From contig JACKNH010000018.1 of NCBI GenBank assembly GCA_024234975.1, positions 16,056-80,055 on the forward strand: DNA of 64,000 nucleotides, in the 5' to 3' direction. A program made the translations under genes and the position numbers. This DNA comes from Gammaproteobacteria bacterium (GTDB taxonomy: Bacteria; Pseudomonadota; Gammaproteobacteria; Ga0077536). Shown here in pieces: positions 1 to 8,482 of the stretch (the first letter of the stretch is position 1; each line of letters opens with the position of its first letter). Below the pieces are notes generated by a model, which was given only the letters and a program-made list of their open reading frames with translations, had not been told where the DNA came from and searched no databases.

Positions 1-204
1 GTCGGACGTCCCTTGTCGGAGCACGAGGAGACCAACGTCCGCTTCTCCTGCCAGATAGTCCTCGGCACCATAAATAACACCATCATCAATCGCCCCGGGC
101 CGATCTTTCTCGGCCAGCGCGAGTTCATCGATCACCTCGCGCGGGCGATGCGCCTGGTCAGTAACTACGACGAACTGCTTGCGGGCGCCCGAGCCAACCG
201 CTAG
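1..204 (+). CDS. C-terminal end of a TetR/AcrR-like transcriptional regulator (partial)
   Basis: The reading frame is open from the first base of the window and ends at the TAG at 202-204, so only the last 67 codons are present. The tail has the stretch FSCQIVLGTINNTIINRPGP followed by an alpha-helical end. This resembles the C-terminal ligand-binding and dimerisation helices of TetR/AcrR regulators, which often end in a similar 'LGTLNNALLNRPGP' pattern. The DNA-binding helix-turn-helix would lie upstream, outside the window, so the family call rests on the tail alone. No target can be assigned. The next gene starts about 105 bases downstream on the same strand. Confidence 0.55.
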   Translation, partial: VGRPLSEHEETNVRFSCQIVLGTINNTIINRPGPIFLGQREFIDHLARAMRLVSNYDELLAGARANR

Positions 205-309
205 CGGACCCTCGCAGCAATGAGTCCAGGCACGCGTGCCGCAGTGCACGATTGCGAAATCACAGCGTCGAACTTAGCCTGACCGCTCATAACAAATATG
301 GGGGAGAGC

Positions 310-1284
310 ATGGTTATCAGGACGTTTATCAAGGCGTTGGCCATCGTACTGGTCGCCTGGGCGGTCGGTATGATGCTGGCAGCCAACCGCGCGCAGGCGC
401 AGGAGTATTCCCAATACAAGGTCCAATGTGGACAGGCATGCCTGGAAGGCTTCGCCGATCTCTACCTGACGGCGCTGGTTGAACGCGATCCGTCACTGGC
501 GCCGCTTGCCCCGGATGTGCGTTTCACGGAAAACGGTTCGCAGCTCGCGATAGGCGATGCACTATGGGCCACGGCCACCGGTATCGGGGCCAACAAACTG
601 GTGTTCACCGATCCCGCCTCCGGCGGGATCGCCATCTACGCAGCGATTACCGAAAACGGCATGCCGTCGATGTTCGCGGCACGTCTCAAAGTCGAACACC
701 GCGAGATCACCGAAATTGAAACCTCTGTTCTGCGGCGCAACGATGGCGATGCCGCCATGGCGACGTTCGCCCAGGTGCGGCCCATCTGGCGCCAGACGGT
801 TCCGGCCGGGCAGCGCGTCGGACGCCAGGCGTTGATGGATATCGCGGATTCGTATTTTGAAGGCATTACGCAGGGCAGGGGGGACATCACGCCGTTCGAT
901 AACCAGTGCGTCAGGTTCGAAAACGGCGGCCAGATGACCGGGCGGACCGACAGCGAAGCACGGGAAATCCAGCGCATGGGCTGCCAGGCGCAGTTCGCAA
1001 CCGGCATTCTGAAATTTGTGACAACGATCTCCGACCGTCGCTACCTGGTAGTCGACGAGGAACAGCAGGTGGTGATGGCCATTGTCATGTTCAACCACAA
1101 GGGCAATGTCGACACCGTGAAAATGAGCAATGGCGAAACCTTCACCGTGTCCGGGCCATTCCGCCGGCCGATGAGCTTCCTGATTTTTGAAGCGTTCAAG
1201 GTGGTGGATGGCCGGATCCGGCAGATTGAAGCCACCGTCGCCAACGTCCCTTACCGCATGCATCCCGGTTGGCCCGCACCCTGA
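310..1284 (+). CDS. Secreted NTF2/SnoaL-like protein (DUF8021-type), function unknown
   Basis: The product is 324 residues with a clear Sec signal peptide: basic MVIR, a hydrophobic stretch, and a cut after AQA near residue 31. The mature part looks like two related halves. Each has a 'DxYxxxL' helix followed by 'APDVRFTENG' or 'DNQCVRFENG', the pattern of secreted SnoaL/NTF2-like proteins annotated as DUF8021. Several cysteines suggest disulfide bonds in the periplasm. An ATG at 298 is in frame, but GGGGAG lies just before the ATG at 310, so 310 is preferred. No catalytic function can be read from the sequence. The next gene on the strand starts about 210 bases later. Confidence 0.7.
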   Translation: MVIRTFIKALAIVLVAWAVGMMLAANRAQAQEYSQYKVQCGQACLEGFADLYLTALVERDPSLAPLAPDVRFTENGSQLAIGDALWATATGIGANKLVFTDPASGGIAIYAAITENGMPSMFAARLKVEHREITEIETSVLRRNDGDAAMATFAQVRPIWRQTVPAGQRVGRQALMDIADSYFEGITQGRGDITPFDNQCVRFENGGQMTGRTDSEAREIQRMGCQAQFATGILKFVTTISDRRYLVVDEEQQVVMAIVMFNHKGNVDTVKMSNGETFTVSGPFRRPMSFLIFEAFKVVDGRIRQIEATVANVPYRMHPGWPAP

Positions 1285-1493
1285 GCGGCGCAGTACGCAA
1301 GCTACCCGCGACCTGATACCTCGGCTGAATCCTTTGCCCCGCAGCTGACTGCTACCGACGGCGCGGCCCCGGCTGCACAACATCAGTGCATGCTGCGGCC
1401 GCGCCGATTCCCGCCTGTTCAGTCAAGTTTTCTGTTCCGCCGCCGACGTTTCCCCGTAACAACAAAAAAACAATCGTTATACCCGAGGGACTC

Positions 1494-2132
1494 ATGACGG
1501 CCGTAAGTTCGGTATCGCTGAAAGAGTTATGCAATGACCTGTTCGAGCGCGGCCTGGGCGAGTTTCCGGCAATGGCGCGTGATGCGGAGCGGGTGATTCT
1601 GGGCAACTTCGTCAAGGAAAAAGGCCAGGTGGTGTTGCGCGACCGCGGCCTGCTGAAAGGCATTTCCCCGGCCAGCGTCTCCCCGTGCTGGGATATCGGA
1701 ATCATTGGCTCGCTGTGCTTTCTGCCGGGACAGGAATGGGAAAGCCTGTCATTCGTCGGCGCTGATCTCTGCCACATTCCCGTCGACCTCAGTTCGACCC
1801 GGACTGACCTGCTGGGCCGGATGCGAGCCAACAGCGGCGAAACTGCGATCACCTTCAAAGGCAGCGCTTACCGCGGCTTCAAGCTGCTGCTCGATGGTCA
1901 CCTGCTGCCGGTCGTATTGCCGCTGCCGGTGGAAGTCCGCAGCGGCGGCCTCGGCCTGGCGGTCTGCGACTTCCGTTACGCTGCGACCCCTCTTTCGGTG
2001 CTGAGCCAAATCAATGATCTCGTGATGGGTGCGATCGAACGCCACCTGACGGTCAGTGTGGAAAACCTCGAAATCGAAAACATGGAATTTGAAAAGCTGT
2101 TCGGGACCTACATCGGCGCCACTGGCACCTGA
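1494..2132 (+). CDS. Unrecognised family X protein (paralogue of the protein at 27889-28518)
   Basis: The product is a 212-residue soluble protein with no signal peptide or membrane segment. I do not recognise the family by name. It is clearly homologous to the minus-strand protein at 27889-28518. Both share RGLGE, ILGN/VLGN, RDRGLL, CWDIGI, the pattern QEW-S-L, GSxYRG, and LPVVLPL/VPVVLPL followed by a CDF motif. The compact alpha/beta layout with the GIxG--C--P--W--L--G core could be a PAS-like sensor fold, but this is speculative. The start at 1494 has GAGGG eight bases upstream; an upstream in-frame ATG at 1386 would add 36 unconserved residues. It converges on the RND pump gene across a strong hairpin. 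Confidence 0.75.
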   Translation: MTAVSSVSLKELCNDLFERGLGEFPAMARDAERVILGNFVKEKGQVVLRDRGLLKGISPASVSPCWDIGIIGSLCFLPGQEWESLSFVGADLCHIPVDLSSTRTDLLGRMRANSGETAITFKGSAYRGFKLLLDGHLLPVVLPLPVEVRSGGLGLAVCDFRYAATPLSVLSQINDLVMGAIERHLTVSVENLEIENMEFEKLFGTYIGATGT

Positions 2133-2158
2133 TTCCGGGTCTGACAGAAGAAGAATCG

Positions 2159-2192
2159 AAACGGCGGTCCGCCTCTATGGCGACCGCCGTTT
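2159..2192. terminator. Bidirectional terminator hairpin between convergent genes
   Basis: AAACGGCGGTC (2159-2169) pairs perfectly with GACCGCCGTTT (2182-2192). The loop holds a further GCC/GGC pairing. T-rich sequence follows the stem on both strands. It sits in the 72-base gap between the family X gene (plus) and the RND pump gene (minus), as expected for a shared Rho-independent terminator. Confidence 0.7.
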
Positions 2193-2204
2193 GCGTTTGT
2201 GGCT

Positions 2205-5200
2205 TCAGGTCGCGACAGGTTTCTGCATCGGTTCGTTGGAAAACGACGCGCCGGTGGCAAAGCGACCAACCACTGAGTACAACGCCGGTACCAGCAGCAG
2301 CGTGATCCCCGTGCCAAACAAAATGCCGAAGCCGAGAGAGATGGCCATCGGCACGAGAAACTGTGCCTGCAGACTGGATTCGAACATGATCGGCATCAGA
2401 CCCAGGAAGGTCGTGACCGTGGTGAGCAGAATCGCGCGGAAGCGCTGCAGACCGGCTTGCACGATGGCATCGTTCAGAGACAACCCTTCAGCACGTGCCT
2501 GGTTGATGAAATCGAGCAGAATCAGGCTGTCGTTGATCACCACGCCCGCCAAGGCCACCAGGCCGAACACACTCATCATGCTGAGCATCTGGCCAAACAG
2601 CAGGTGCCCGAGCACGGCGCCAACGAACCCGAACGGAATCACCACCATGATGATCAACGGCTGCAGATACGACCGTAGTGGAATCGCCAGCAGCCCGTAG
2701 ATCAGGAACATCGCAACGCCAAAGAACATGGCGATTCGCCGGATCAATTCCTGTTGCTCGACGCTGGCGCCTTCGCGACCGTACCTGACGCCGGGATAGC
2801 GCGCCAACAGCTCCGGAATCAACTCGGCTTCCACCGACTCGATCAGTTCATTGGAGCGGATTTTGTCGGTATCAGTATCGGCCGTGATGGAAACCGTACG
2901 CTTGCGGTCGACCCGCCGGATTGATGAAAACCCGGTACCGATATCCACTTCGGCGACATCGAGCAACGGTACTTCGGTGCCATCGGCGGTACGGATGCGC
3001 ATGTTCTCCAGATCGCTGACCGAGTGACGCTCGTCACGCGGATAGCGGACCATGACGCGCAACTCGTCACGGCCACGCTGGATACGTTGCGCCTCCTCGC
3101 CGTAAAAGGCCTGTCTGACCTGGCGGCCGAGATCCATCATCGACAGACCCAGCACCTCCGCTTCGGGCTTGATCCGCAACTTGATCTCCTGGTTGCCGCG
3201 GCTGTAGGTGTTGTTGATGTCGTAAACGCCATCGTAGCCGGCAAGATAGTTCTGGACTTCCAGTGCGGCCGCCTCGAGTTGGTCGAAATCAGAGCCTGAG
3301 AACTGCAGATTGATGCTCGCGCCGCCACCGGTATTCGTGACCGAGCTGTAGCTCAACTCCTTGGTGCCAGGTATCTCACCCACCGCCTCGCGCCAGCGGC
3401 GCTCGATTTCGAACGCATCGATGCTGCGTTCCTGGGCCTTGGTCAGTTCGAGCAGGATGACGCCACCGGCGTCACCGGAGGTGAAAACGACCGTGGCGGT
3501 CACCACAGGTGGGTCACCGGATTCCGCCTGGTAGGCTTCATCCATGGTTTGCACGGCTTTTTCCATCCGCGTCAACGCTTCGTTGCGCACCGAAGGCGGG
3601 GTACCGTCGTTCATGGTCAGGCTGGCCTGGATGAAATCGCTGGGCACGTTGGGGAAGAACTCGAACTTGATCCAGTTGCCGGCCACCAGCCCGACGGTCA
3701 GCAACATCACGGCCATGAATGAGGCAATGGTCGTGGCGCGGTGGCGCAGGCTGAGTTCCAGCAAAGGTCGATAGGTCTGGTGGATGAACCGGTGCAGGCC
3801 ATCGGAAAAGAAATCCTGGATCCTGCGCACCGGGTTACGTCGTGTACGGTCGCCCAGATGCAGGGGCGTATGCGCCAGATGTGCCGGCAGGATCAGTTTG
3901 GACTCGACCAGGGAAAAGAACAGGCACAGGCAGACGATGACGGCAATGGCCTCGAAGAACGGGCCTACCTGCCCCCCCACCAGCAACATCGGGGCGAACG
4001 CCGCGATGGTCGTCAGCACGCCGAACGTGGCGGGTACCGCCACCCGGCGGGCGCCGATGATGACGTTGTCCAGGGTCTGGCCGTGTTCACTGATTTCGGT
4101 ATAGATGCTCTCGCCGATGATGATCGCGTCGTCGACAACGATACCCAGTACCAGGATGAAGCCGAACAGGCTGAGCACGTTGACGTGCTGCGCGTAAGGA
4201 CCCAACGGCATCAACCACAGGGCGCCGAGAAAGCTGATCGGAATACCGACAATCACCCACATGGCGATGCGCAGCCGCAGGAACAGCGTGAGCACGAGAA
4301 ACACCAGCAGCGCGCCTTCCGCCATGTTCACGTACATCATCCGCAAGCGGTCCTTCAGGTAGTACGCGGAGTTGCCCCATTGCTCAAGCGCGGCACCCTC
4401 CGGCAGGCGTTTACGCTTGTCTTCTATATACCTGGCGACTGCCGCGTCTATCTTCAGCACGTTCTGGTCACCACTGGCGCGTACCCGCAGCGGCGTTGCC
4501 GGCAGGCCGTTGAAGCGGGAGAATCCTTCGCCTTCGGCGAAACCATCACTGATGTGCGCGATATCGCCCAGCATCAAGCGCGTGCCATCGAAATTCGTGC
4601 GCAACACGATGTCGGCAAACTCCGAACCGCTGTACGCCTGGCCCTTGGTGCGCAGCGCGATGTCGCCCTTGTCGGTCTTGATCGAGCCGCCCGGCATGTC
4701 CAGTGAGGACGCCCGCACTGCCGCCGCGGCTTCGCTCAGTGTCAATCCGTACTCGCGCAGGGTCTGCTCGGAAAGCTCGATGGCGATTTCGTAGTCGCGC
4801 GCACCCAGCAGTTGCACACTGCTGACGTCCGGCAATGCCATCAACTCGTTGCGCACCTCGGTCGCCAGTTCCTTGCGTGCCCGCTCCGACATGTCGCCGT
4901 AGACCGAGATCCACAGGACGTCGTTTTCGAACACCACCTTCTCGACGATCGGACGTTCGGTTTCGGCAGGGAAGGTTGAAATCGCATCGACGCGGACCTT
5001 GATCTCGTCCAGCGCTTCATTGACGTCAAAGCCGTTTTCGATTTCGAGTTGAACCTGACCCATGCCCTCGAACGCCGTCGAACGGATGGTTTTGATACCT
5101 TTGACGTCCTGCACGGCTTCCTCTATGCGCAGAACGACGGCTTCCTCGACTTCCGCCGGTGTTGCACCGAGGTGCGGTACCCGGATCTGGATCATGTTGG

Positions 5201-5345
5201 CTTCGAAGTCCGGCATGATCGCCTTGCGGATGTTGAACGATGAAGCGATACCGCACAGCAGGATCATGATCATCAGCAGGTTGGCCGCAACGCTGTTGCT
5301 GGCGAACCAGGCGATGATGCCGGATTGCTTGGTTTGATCGTGCAT
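2205..5345 (-). CDS. RND efflux transporter permease (AcrB/MexB-like)
   Basis: This 1046-residue protein has the normal length of AcrB-type inner-membrane pumps and couples proton influx to export of hydrophobic compounds. It shows the internal duplication of the family: a first membrane helix after the short N-terminus, a porter domain, a block of helices from about residue 345, a second porter domain and a final block. In the fourth helix the pair of aspartates in GIVVDDAIIIGE is the proton-relay site, and GVVINDSLILL is the matching segment in the second half. The ATG at 5345 has GAGG seven bases upstream. The adaptor gene ends eight bases upstream, so the two are co-transcribed. No outer-membrane channel gene is present, so a shared TolC-like partner is likely. 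Substrate unknown. Confidence 0.95.
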   Translation of the reverse strand: MHDQTKQSGIIAWFASNSVAANLLMIMILLCGIASSFNIRKAIMPDFEANMIQIRVPHLGATPAEVEEAVVLRIEEAVQDVKGIKTIRSTAFEGMGQVQLEIENGFDVNEALDEIKVRVDAISTFPAETERPIVEKVVFENDVLWISVYGDMSERARKELATEVRNELMALPDVSSVQLLGARDYEIAIELSEQTLREYGLTLSEAAAAVRASSLDMPGGSIKTDKGDIALRTKGQAYSGSEFADIVLRTNFDGTRLMLGDIAHISDGFAEGEGFSRFNGLPATPLRVRASGDQNVLKIDAAVARYIEDKRKRLPEGAALEQWGNSAYYLKDRLRMMYVNMAEGALLVFLVLTLFLRLRIAMWVIVGIPISFLGALWLMPLGPYAQHVNVLSLFGFILVLGIVVDDAIIIGESIYTEISEHGQTLDNVIIGARRVAVPATFGVLTTIAAFAPMLLVGGQVGPFFEAIAVIVCLCLFFSLVESKLILPAHLAHTPLHLGDRTRRNPVRRIQDFFSDGLHRFIHQTYRPLLELSLRHRATTIASFMAVMLLTVGLVAGNWIKFEFFPNVPSDFIQASLTMNDGTPPSVRNEALTRMEKAVQTMDEAYQAESGDPPVVTATVVFTSGDAGGVILLELTKAQERSIDAFEIERRWREAVGEIPGTKELSYSSVTNTGGGASINLQFSGSDFDQLEAAALEVQNYLAGYDGVYDINNTYSRGNQEIKLRIKPEAEVLGLSMMDLGRQVRQAFYGEEAQRIQRGRDELRVMVRYPRDERHSVSDLENMRIRTADGTEVPLLDVAEVDIGTGFSSIRRVDRKRTVSITADTDTDKIRSNELIESVEAELIPELLARYPGVRYGREGASVEQQELIRRIAMFFGVAMFLIYGLLAIPLRSYLQPLIIMVVIPFGFVGAVLGHLLFGQMLSMMSVFGLVALAGVVINDSLILLDFINQARAEGLSLNDAIVQAGLQRFRAILLTTVTTFLGLMPIMFESSLQAQFLVPMAISLGFGILFGTGITLLLVPALYSVVGRFATGASFSNEPMQKPVAT

Positions 5346-5353
5346 GACGGACC

Positions 5354-6526
5354 TCAGCTGTCTTTCAGTGTGCGCACGGCCATACCGTCGACCGGCACTT
5401 CAATATTGCTGACGATGACTTCGTCGTTGTCATTCAAGCCTTCGGTGATGTAGATCGTGTTGTCATCCGTACGGACGATGACCACCTGTCGGATACGCAG
5501 GTGGTTATCCTGGTCCTTGATCAACACACTGTCGTCGGCACGCAGTGCATTGCGCGGTATCGTGAACACATCGTGGACGGTCTTGCCGGGGATGCGGGCG
5601 GTGACAAAACTGCCGACCGGTAGCGGCGGCCGGACATCGTCCTCTGCATCCAGACCGTAAGGATCGGCAATCTGCGCTACCGCATAGCGCAGTCGGCTGC
5701 GCTCGTCGATCACACCTTCGGTACGGACGATTGGCGCGCGCCATTGGTAGCTGCGCCCGCCGATCACGCTGGTCAGCTCGACTTCCAGGGCGCCGTGGTT
5801 GATGGCGGCGGCCGCGGTTTCCGGCGTCGGCAGTTGCAGGAATGCAATGTCGAAATTGCTCAGGGGCAACCGTACTTCAACGAAGTCCACCGCGATGGTC
5901 CGTCCAAGTTGCGCGCCGACGCCGACGTACTGGCCCACATCGGCCGATTTGGCAATGACCAGGCCGTCGTAAGGCGCCCGGATCCGCGTGCGCTCAAGTT
6001 TGCGTTCGGCTTTCTTGAGATCGGCCTGGGCTGATTGCACATTCGCCCGGGCTTCCTCGAGATACGGAACCCGCAGGGCCAGCGACGGCGCGCGGGTACG
6101 ACTGCGCCCGGACATGTCCCAGTCCTTGCGTGCCTGTTCAGCCTGCGCTTCTTCCAGCGCCAGGCGCGCTTGCATTGTCGCCACCGCTGCCCGTGCCTGA
6201 TCGACCGCCACCTCATAGTCGGCCGGATCAAGATTCAGCAGGATTTCACCCTGGCGGAAAAAGCCGCCCGCATGGAATTTCGGTGACACGGACAACACCG
6301 TTCCCGCCACTTCCGGCGCCAGCGTCGTTTCCGTGCGCGGACCCACAGTACCTTGCGATGAAACGGCGAACTGTACGTCTGCTTTATGCACAGTCACTGT
6401 TTCCACCAGCGGCCGGGTATCCGGCAGCGGATTCTTTTCCGGCTCACGTTTGTGAACGACCATGAAACCGGTAATCGCCGATGCGAGAATGATGATGCCC
6501 AGCGGCAGTAATATTTTGCTTTTCAC
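5354..6526 (-). CDS. RND efflux periplasmic adaptor subunit (membrane fusion protein)
   Basis: This 390-residue protein has one N-terminal membrane anchor (LLPLGIIILASAITGFMVV). It then has the split lipoyl domain (EVAGTVLSV ... RAPYDGLVI) flanking an alpha-helical hairpin rich in Ala, Glu and Arg at about residues 100-180, followed by beta-barrel and membrane-proximal domains. This is the HlyD/AcrA adaptor arrangement that joins the RND pump to an outer-membrane channel. The start is a GTG at 6526 with GGAAG about eight bases upstream. It is immediately followed by the pump gene. A 78-base gap separates it from the GIN-domain gene upstream, so it may belong to the same GntR-controlled transcript. 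Confidence 0.93.
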   Translation of the reverse strand: MKSKILLPLGIIILASAITGFMVVHKREPEKNPLPDTRPLVETVTVHKADVQFAVSSQGTVGPRTETTLAPEVAGTVLSVSPKFHAGGFFRQGEILLNLDPADYEVAVDQARAAVATMQARLALEEAQAEQARKDWDMSGRSRTRAPSLALRVPYLEEARANVQSAQADLKKAERKLERTRIRAPYDGLVIAKSADVGQYVGVGAQLGRTIAVDFVEVRLPLSNFDIAFLQLPTPETAAAAINHGALEVELTSVIGGRSYQWRAPIVRTEGVIDERSRLRYAVAQIADPYGLDAEDDVRPPLPVGSFVTARIPGKTVHDVFTIPRNALRADDSVLIKDQDNHLRIRQVVIVRTDDNTIYITEGLNDNDEVIVSNIEVPVDGMAVRTLKDS

Positions 6527-6604
6527 GACTTGATCTTCCCCGCGCAGTAATGGTTGCGCGCCCCATGAAATTATCGCGACCCTGTGTGTCAGCTGCCTGA
6601 CGGA

Positions 6605-7339
6605 TCAGTCCCCGGCTTTGACCCGTGACATGCCAGTGGCCTTGATGGTGACGTCGCTGACCGGCCCGTAGTAGATGACGCGTCCCATGCCCGCGACGTT
6701 GCCCGACAATTCACCACCATCCATGCCCAGCTTGATGTTGCCGGCACCTGAGAGATTGACGTCCGCGTTGACGGCGGCAATCTGTTTCATATCGATGTTG
6801 CCCGCGCCGCTGATGTTCAGCTTCAACCGCTCGGCTTTGCTGTCGCGGCCCTGGATATTGGCGGCACCGGAGACGCTTACCCTGAGTTCGGGGCTGTCAA
6901 AGCCGGCGAAGTCTACCGTACCCGCGCCGGTGATCGACAGTGCGGCGAGTGCTGGCATGACGACTATCGCCTGCGGGTGCCCGTCGTGCTTTTTGTCCCG
7001 CCACGGATTGCCGAATCTGTCCGGTGCCGCGCCCAATATCAGCCTACCATCGCTGACATACACCTGACGGCTGCCGGCGCCTTTCTCAGGCAGCCGCAGC
7101 TCGACGGAAAATTCATCACCCTGACGGAGTTCCAACTCCCACAGGCCACGGACTTCCACTGCGGTAAAGTCCCGCAGGTCGGTCGCCTGCGGCGACACGA
7201 CCAGTGCGTCCTCATCTGCCGCTGCGATGCCGTAGTCGTCAAAGTGGGAGACCGCAATGCGGGCGATTCCGGCAAGCGCCACCATGCCTGCGATCAACAC
7301 GCCGATTCCTGTGACAAGCGCTTTCTGACTTTGCTTCAT
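6605..7339 (-). CDS. Exported GIN-domain (DUF2807) beta-helix protein
   Basis: The 244-residue product starts with MKQSQK and one hydrophobic segment (about residues 8-27), a signal peptide or anchor. The rest matches the 'putative auto-transporter adhesin, head GIN domain' family (DUF2807). That family has repeated short beta strands with S/T-GAG-N signatures, seen here as SITGAGTVDF, VSGAANI, NISGAGNI and NLSGAGNI. The domain is common in proteins exported to the envelope, but its molecular role is not established. Its ATG overlaps the stop of the GntR gene (ATGA), so translation is probably coupled. This places the protein in the ABC transporter/GntR operon. Confidence 0.85.
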   Translation of the reverse strand: MKQSQKALVTGIGVLIAGMVALAGIARIAVSHFDDYGIAAADEDALVVSPQATDLRDFTAVEVRGLWELELRQGDEFSVELRLPEKGAGSRQVYVSDGRLILGAAPDRFGNPWRDKKHDGHPQAIVVMPALAALSITGAGTVDFAGFDSPELRVSVSGAANIQGRDSKAERLKLNISGAGNIDMKQIAAVNADVNLSGAGNIKLGMDGGELSGNVAGMGRVIYYGPVSDVTIKATGMSRVKAGD

Positions 7340-7707
7340 GACTGATGCTCCTTTTCCAATGCCGCCAGATGGCTGGCGATTTCTTCGCTGTCTATGCCCA
7401 ACAGGCGCATGGTGTGGAACAGCCGTGGCAGCTCCTCGCGCAGGAAAGCCTGCTTGCGCTGGCTGACGATACGGACCGTAGCGTCTTCTGCAACGAAATA
7501 GCCGATTCCGCGGCGGTTCTCGATCACTCCGTCGTCAAGCAGGCTCTGGTAGCTGCGGGTCACGGTATTGGGATTGACGCCCATGCTGACCGCGAGTTCG
7601 CGAATGGACGGAATCCTTTCGCCCGCCTGCCACTCGCCCAGCACGATCCGATCGCTTATCTGATCTGCGATCTGCTGGTAGATACCTTTTGGCTGTTCAA
7701 ATTCCAT
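7336..7707 (-). CDS. GntR-family transcriptional regulator (short YtrA-type)
   Basis: The 123-residue protein has an N-terminal winged helix-turn-helix: IYQQIADQISDRI, then ERIPSIRELA and NTVTRSYQSLLDDG. A short helical tail of about 50 residues follows. This small architecture is typical of the YtrA subfamily, which represses its own ABC transporter operon. An in-frame ATG at 7788 lies inside the permease gene and is unlikely; the ATG at 7707 begins MEFEQPKG. The gene overlaps the end of the permease gene by 11 bases and the start of the GIN-domain gene by four. The operator is most likely the palindrome at 9353-9378, upstream of the first gene of the operon. Confidence 0.92.
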   Translation of the reverse strand: MEFEQPKGIYQQIADQISDRIVLGEWQAGERIPSIRELAVSMGVNPNTVTRSYQSLLDDGVIENRRGIGYFVAEDATVRIVSQRKQAFLREELPRLFHTMRLLGIDSEEIASHLAALEKEHQS

Positions 7708-8482
7708 CGCTGACCTGGGTCTCTTTGACGCGCAGCCAGGCAACGTAGTAGCAGAAGCCCGGTAACACGAAGTAATACAACAAGGCACCCAGGCCGCGAC
7801 CGGCGAGGTGATCCGACACTGCGCCCGGGTTGTCCGCGGTGAAGCCGAACAGCATCAACATCAGGTGGCTCCATGCGCTGGGCCCGGCGCTACTGACGAT
7901 GGCGCCGAATAACATTGAGCCCACAATGAAAAATACGAGCGTCACAAGGGCCACGCTGAGTACCGTTTTCATCAGCGGCAGGCTGCGGAACCATGCGCTG
8001 CCGAGAAAGAAGACGGCTTGCGCAACCAGGACATTCAACCAGTTGCTCATCGTGAACGCGGAGAATGGATTGAACAGGCCATGCTGTTTGCCGGCGACGA
8101 TCCAGGTCACCAGTTCGACAACGGGCGCGAGCAACGTGAAAAACGCCAGTTGCATGAGTACGAACGTCACGCTGACATGCAGCGCGCGCGCCAGCGTCTT
8201 CTCGGCGCTGGAGGCGGGCAGCAGAAACCAGGCTTCGTTGGTGGTCTTGTCGTGCATTTCGCGAAACGCGCGGCTGGCCACGATAACGCCCCAGAACAAC
8301 AACACTGCGCCGAACCAGCCGTCGTACATCCCGCTCGAGCGTTCCGCATAGGAATCAGTGACGAGGCTTTGCAGCAGAATGAGAATTGCGATGGCCGCGA
8401 ATGGCGTCAGCATGCTCCGATATTCCGAAACCACGTGATTGCGCAGCAGCAGACGTACGCGATGCATGGATAAGCCGTTCAT
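7697..8482 (-). CDS. ABC-2-type transporter membrane protein
   Basis: The 261-residue protein has about six hydrophobic segments, for example PFAAIAILILLQSLV, GAVLLFWGVIVASRAF and VLSVALVTLVFFIVGSMLF. Its C-terminal hydrophobic stretch is near residue 240. It has no nucleotide-binding motif and sits directly after an ABC ATPase gene (stop and start overlap as TGATG). It is therefore the membrane partner of that ATPase. The SREFREMHDKT-like 'RAFREMHDK' stretch after the second helix is typical of ABC-2 permeases in YtrA-type operons. Substrate unknown; export of a peptide, lipid or antibiotic is possible. Confidence 0.85.
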   Translation of the reverse strand: MNGLSMHRVRLLLRNHVVSEYRSMLTPFAAIAILILLQSLVTDSYAERSSGMYDGWFGAVLLFWGVIVASRAFREMHDKTTNEAWFLLPASSAEKTLARALHVSVTFVLMQLAFFTLLAPVVELVTWIVAGKQHGLFNPFSAFTMSNWLNVLVAQAVFFLGSAWFRSLPLMKTVLSVALVTLVFFIVGSMLFGAIVSSAGPSAWSHLMLMLFGFTADNPGAVSDHLAGRGLGALLYYFVLPGFCYYVAWLRVKETQVSDGI

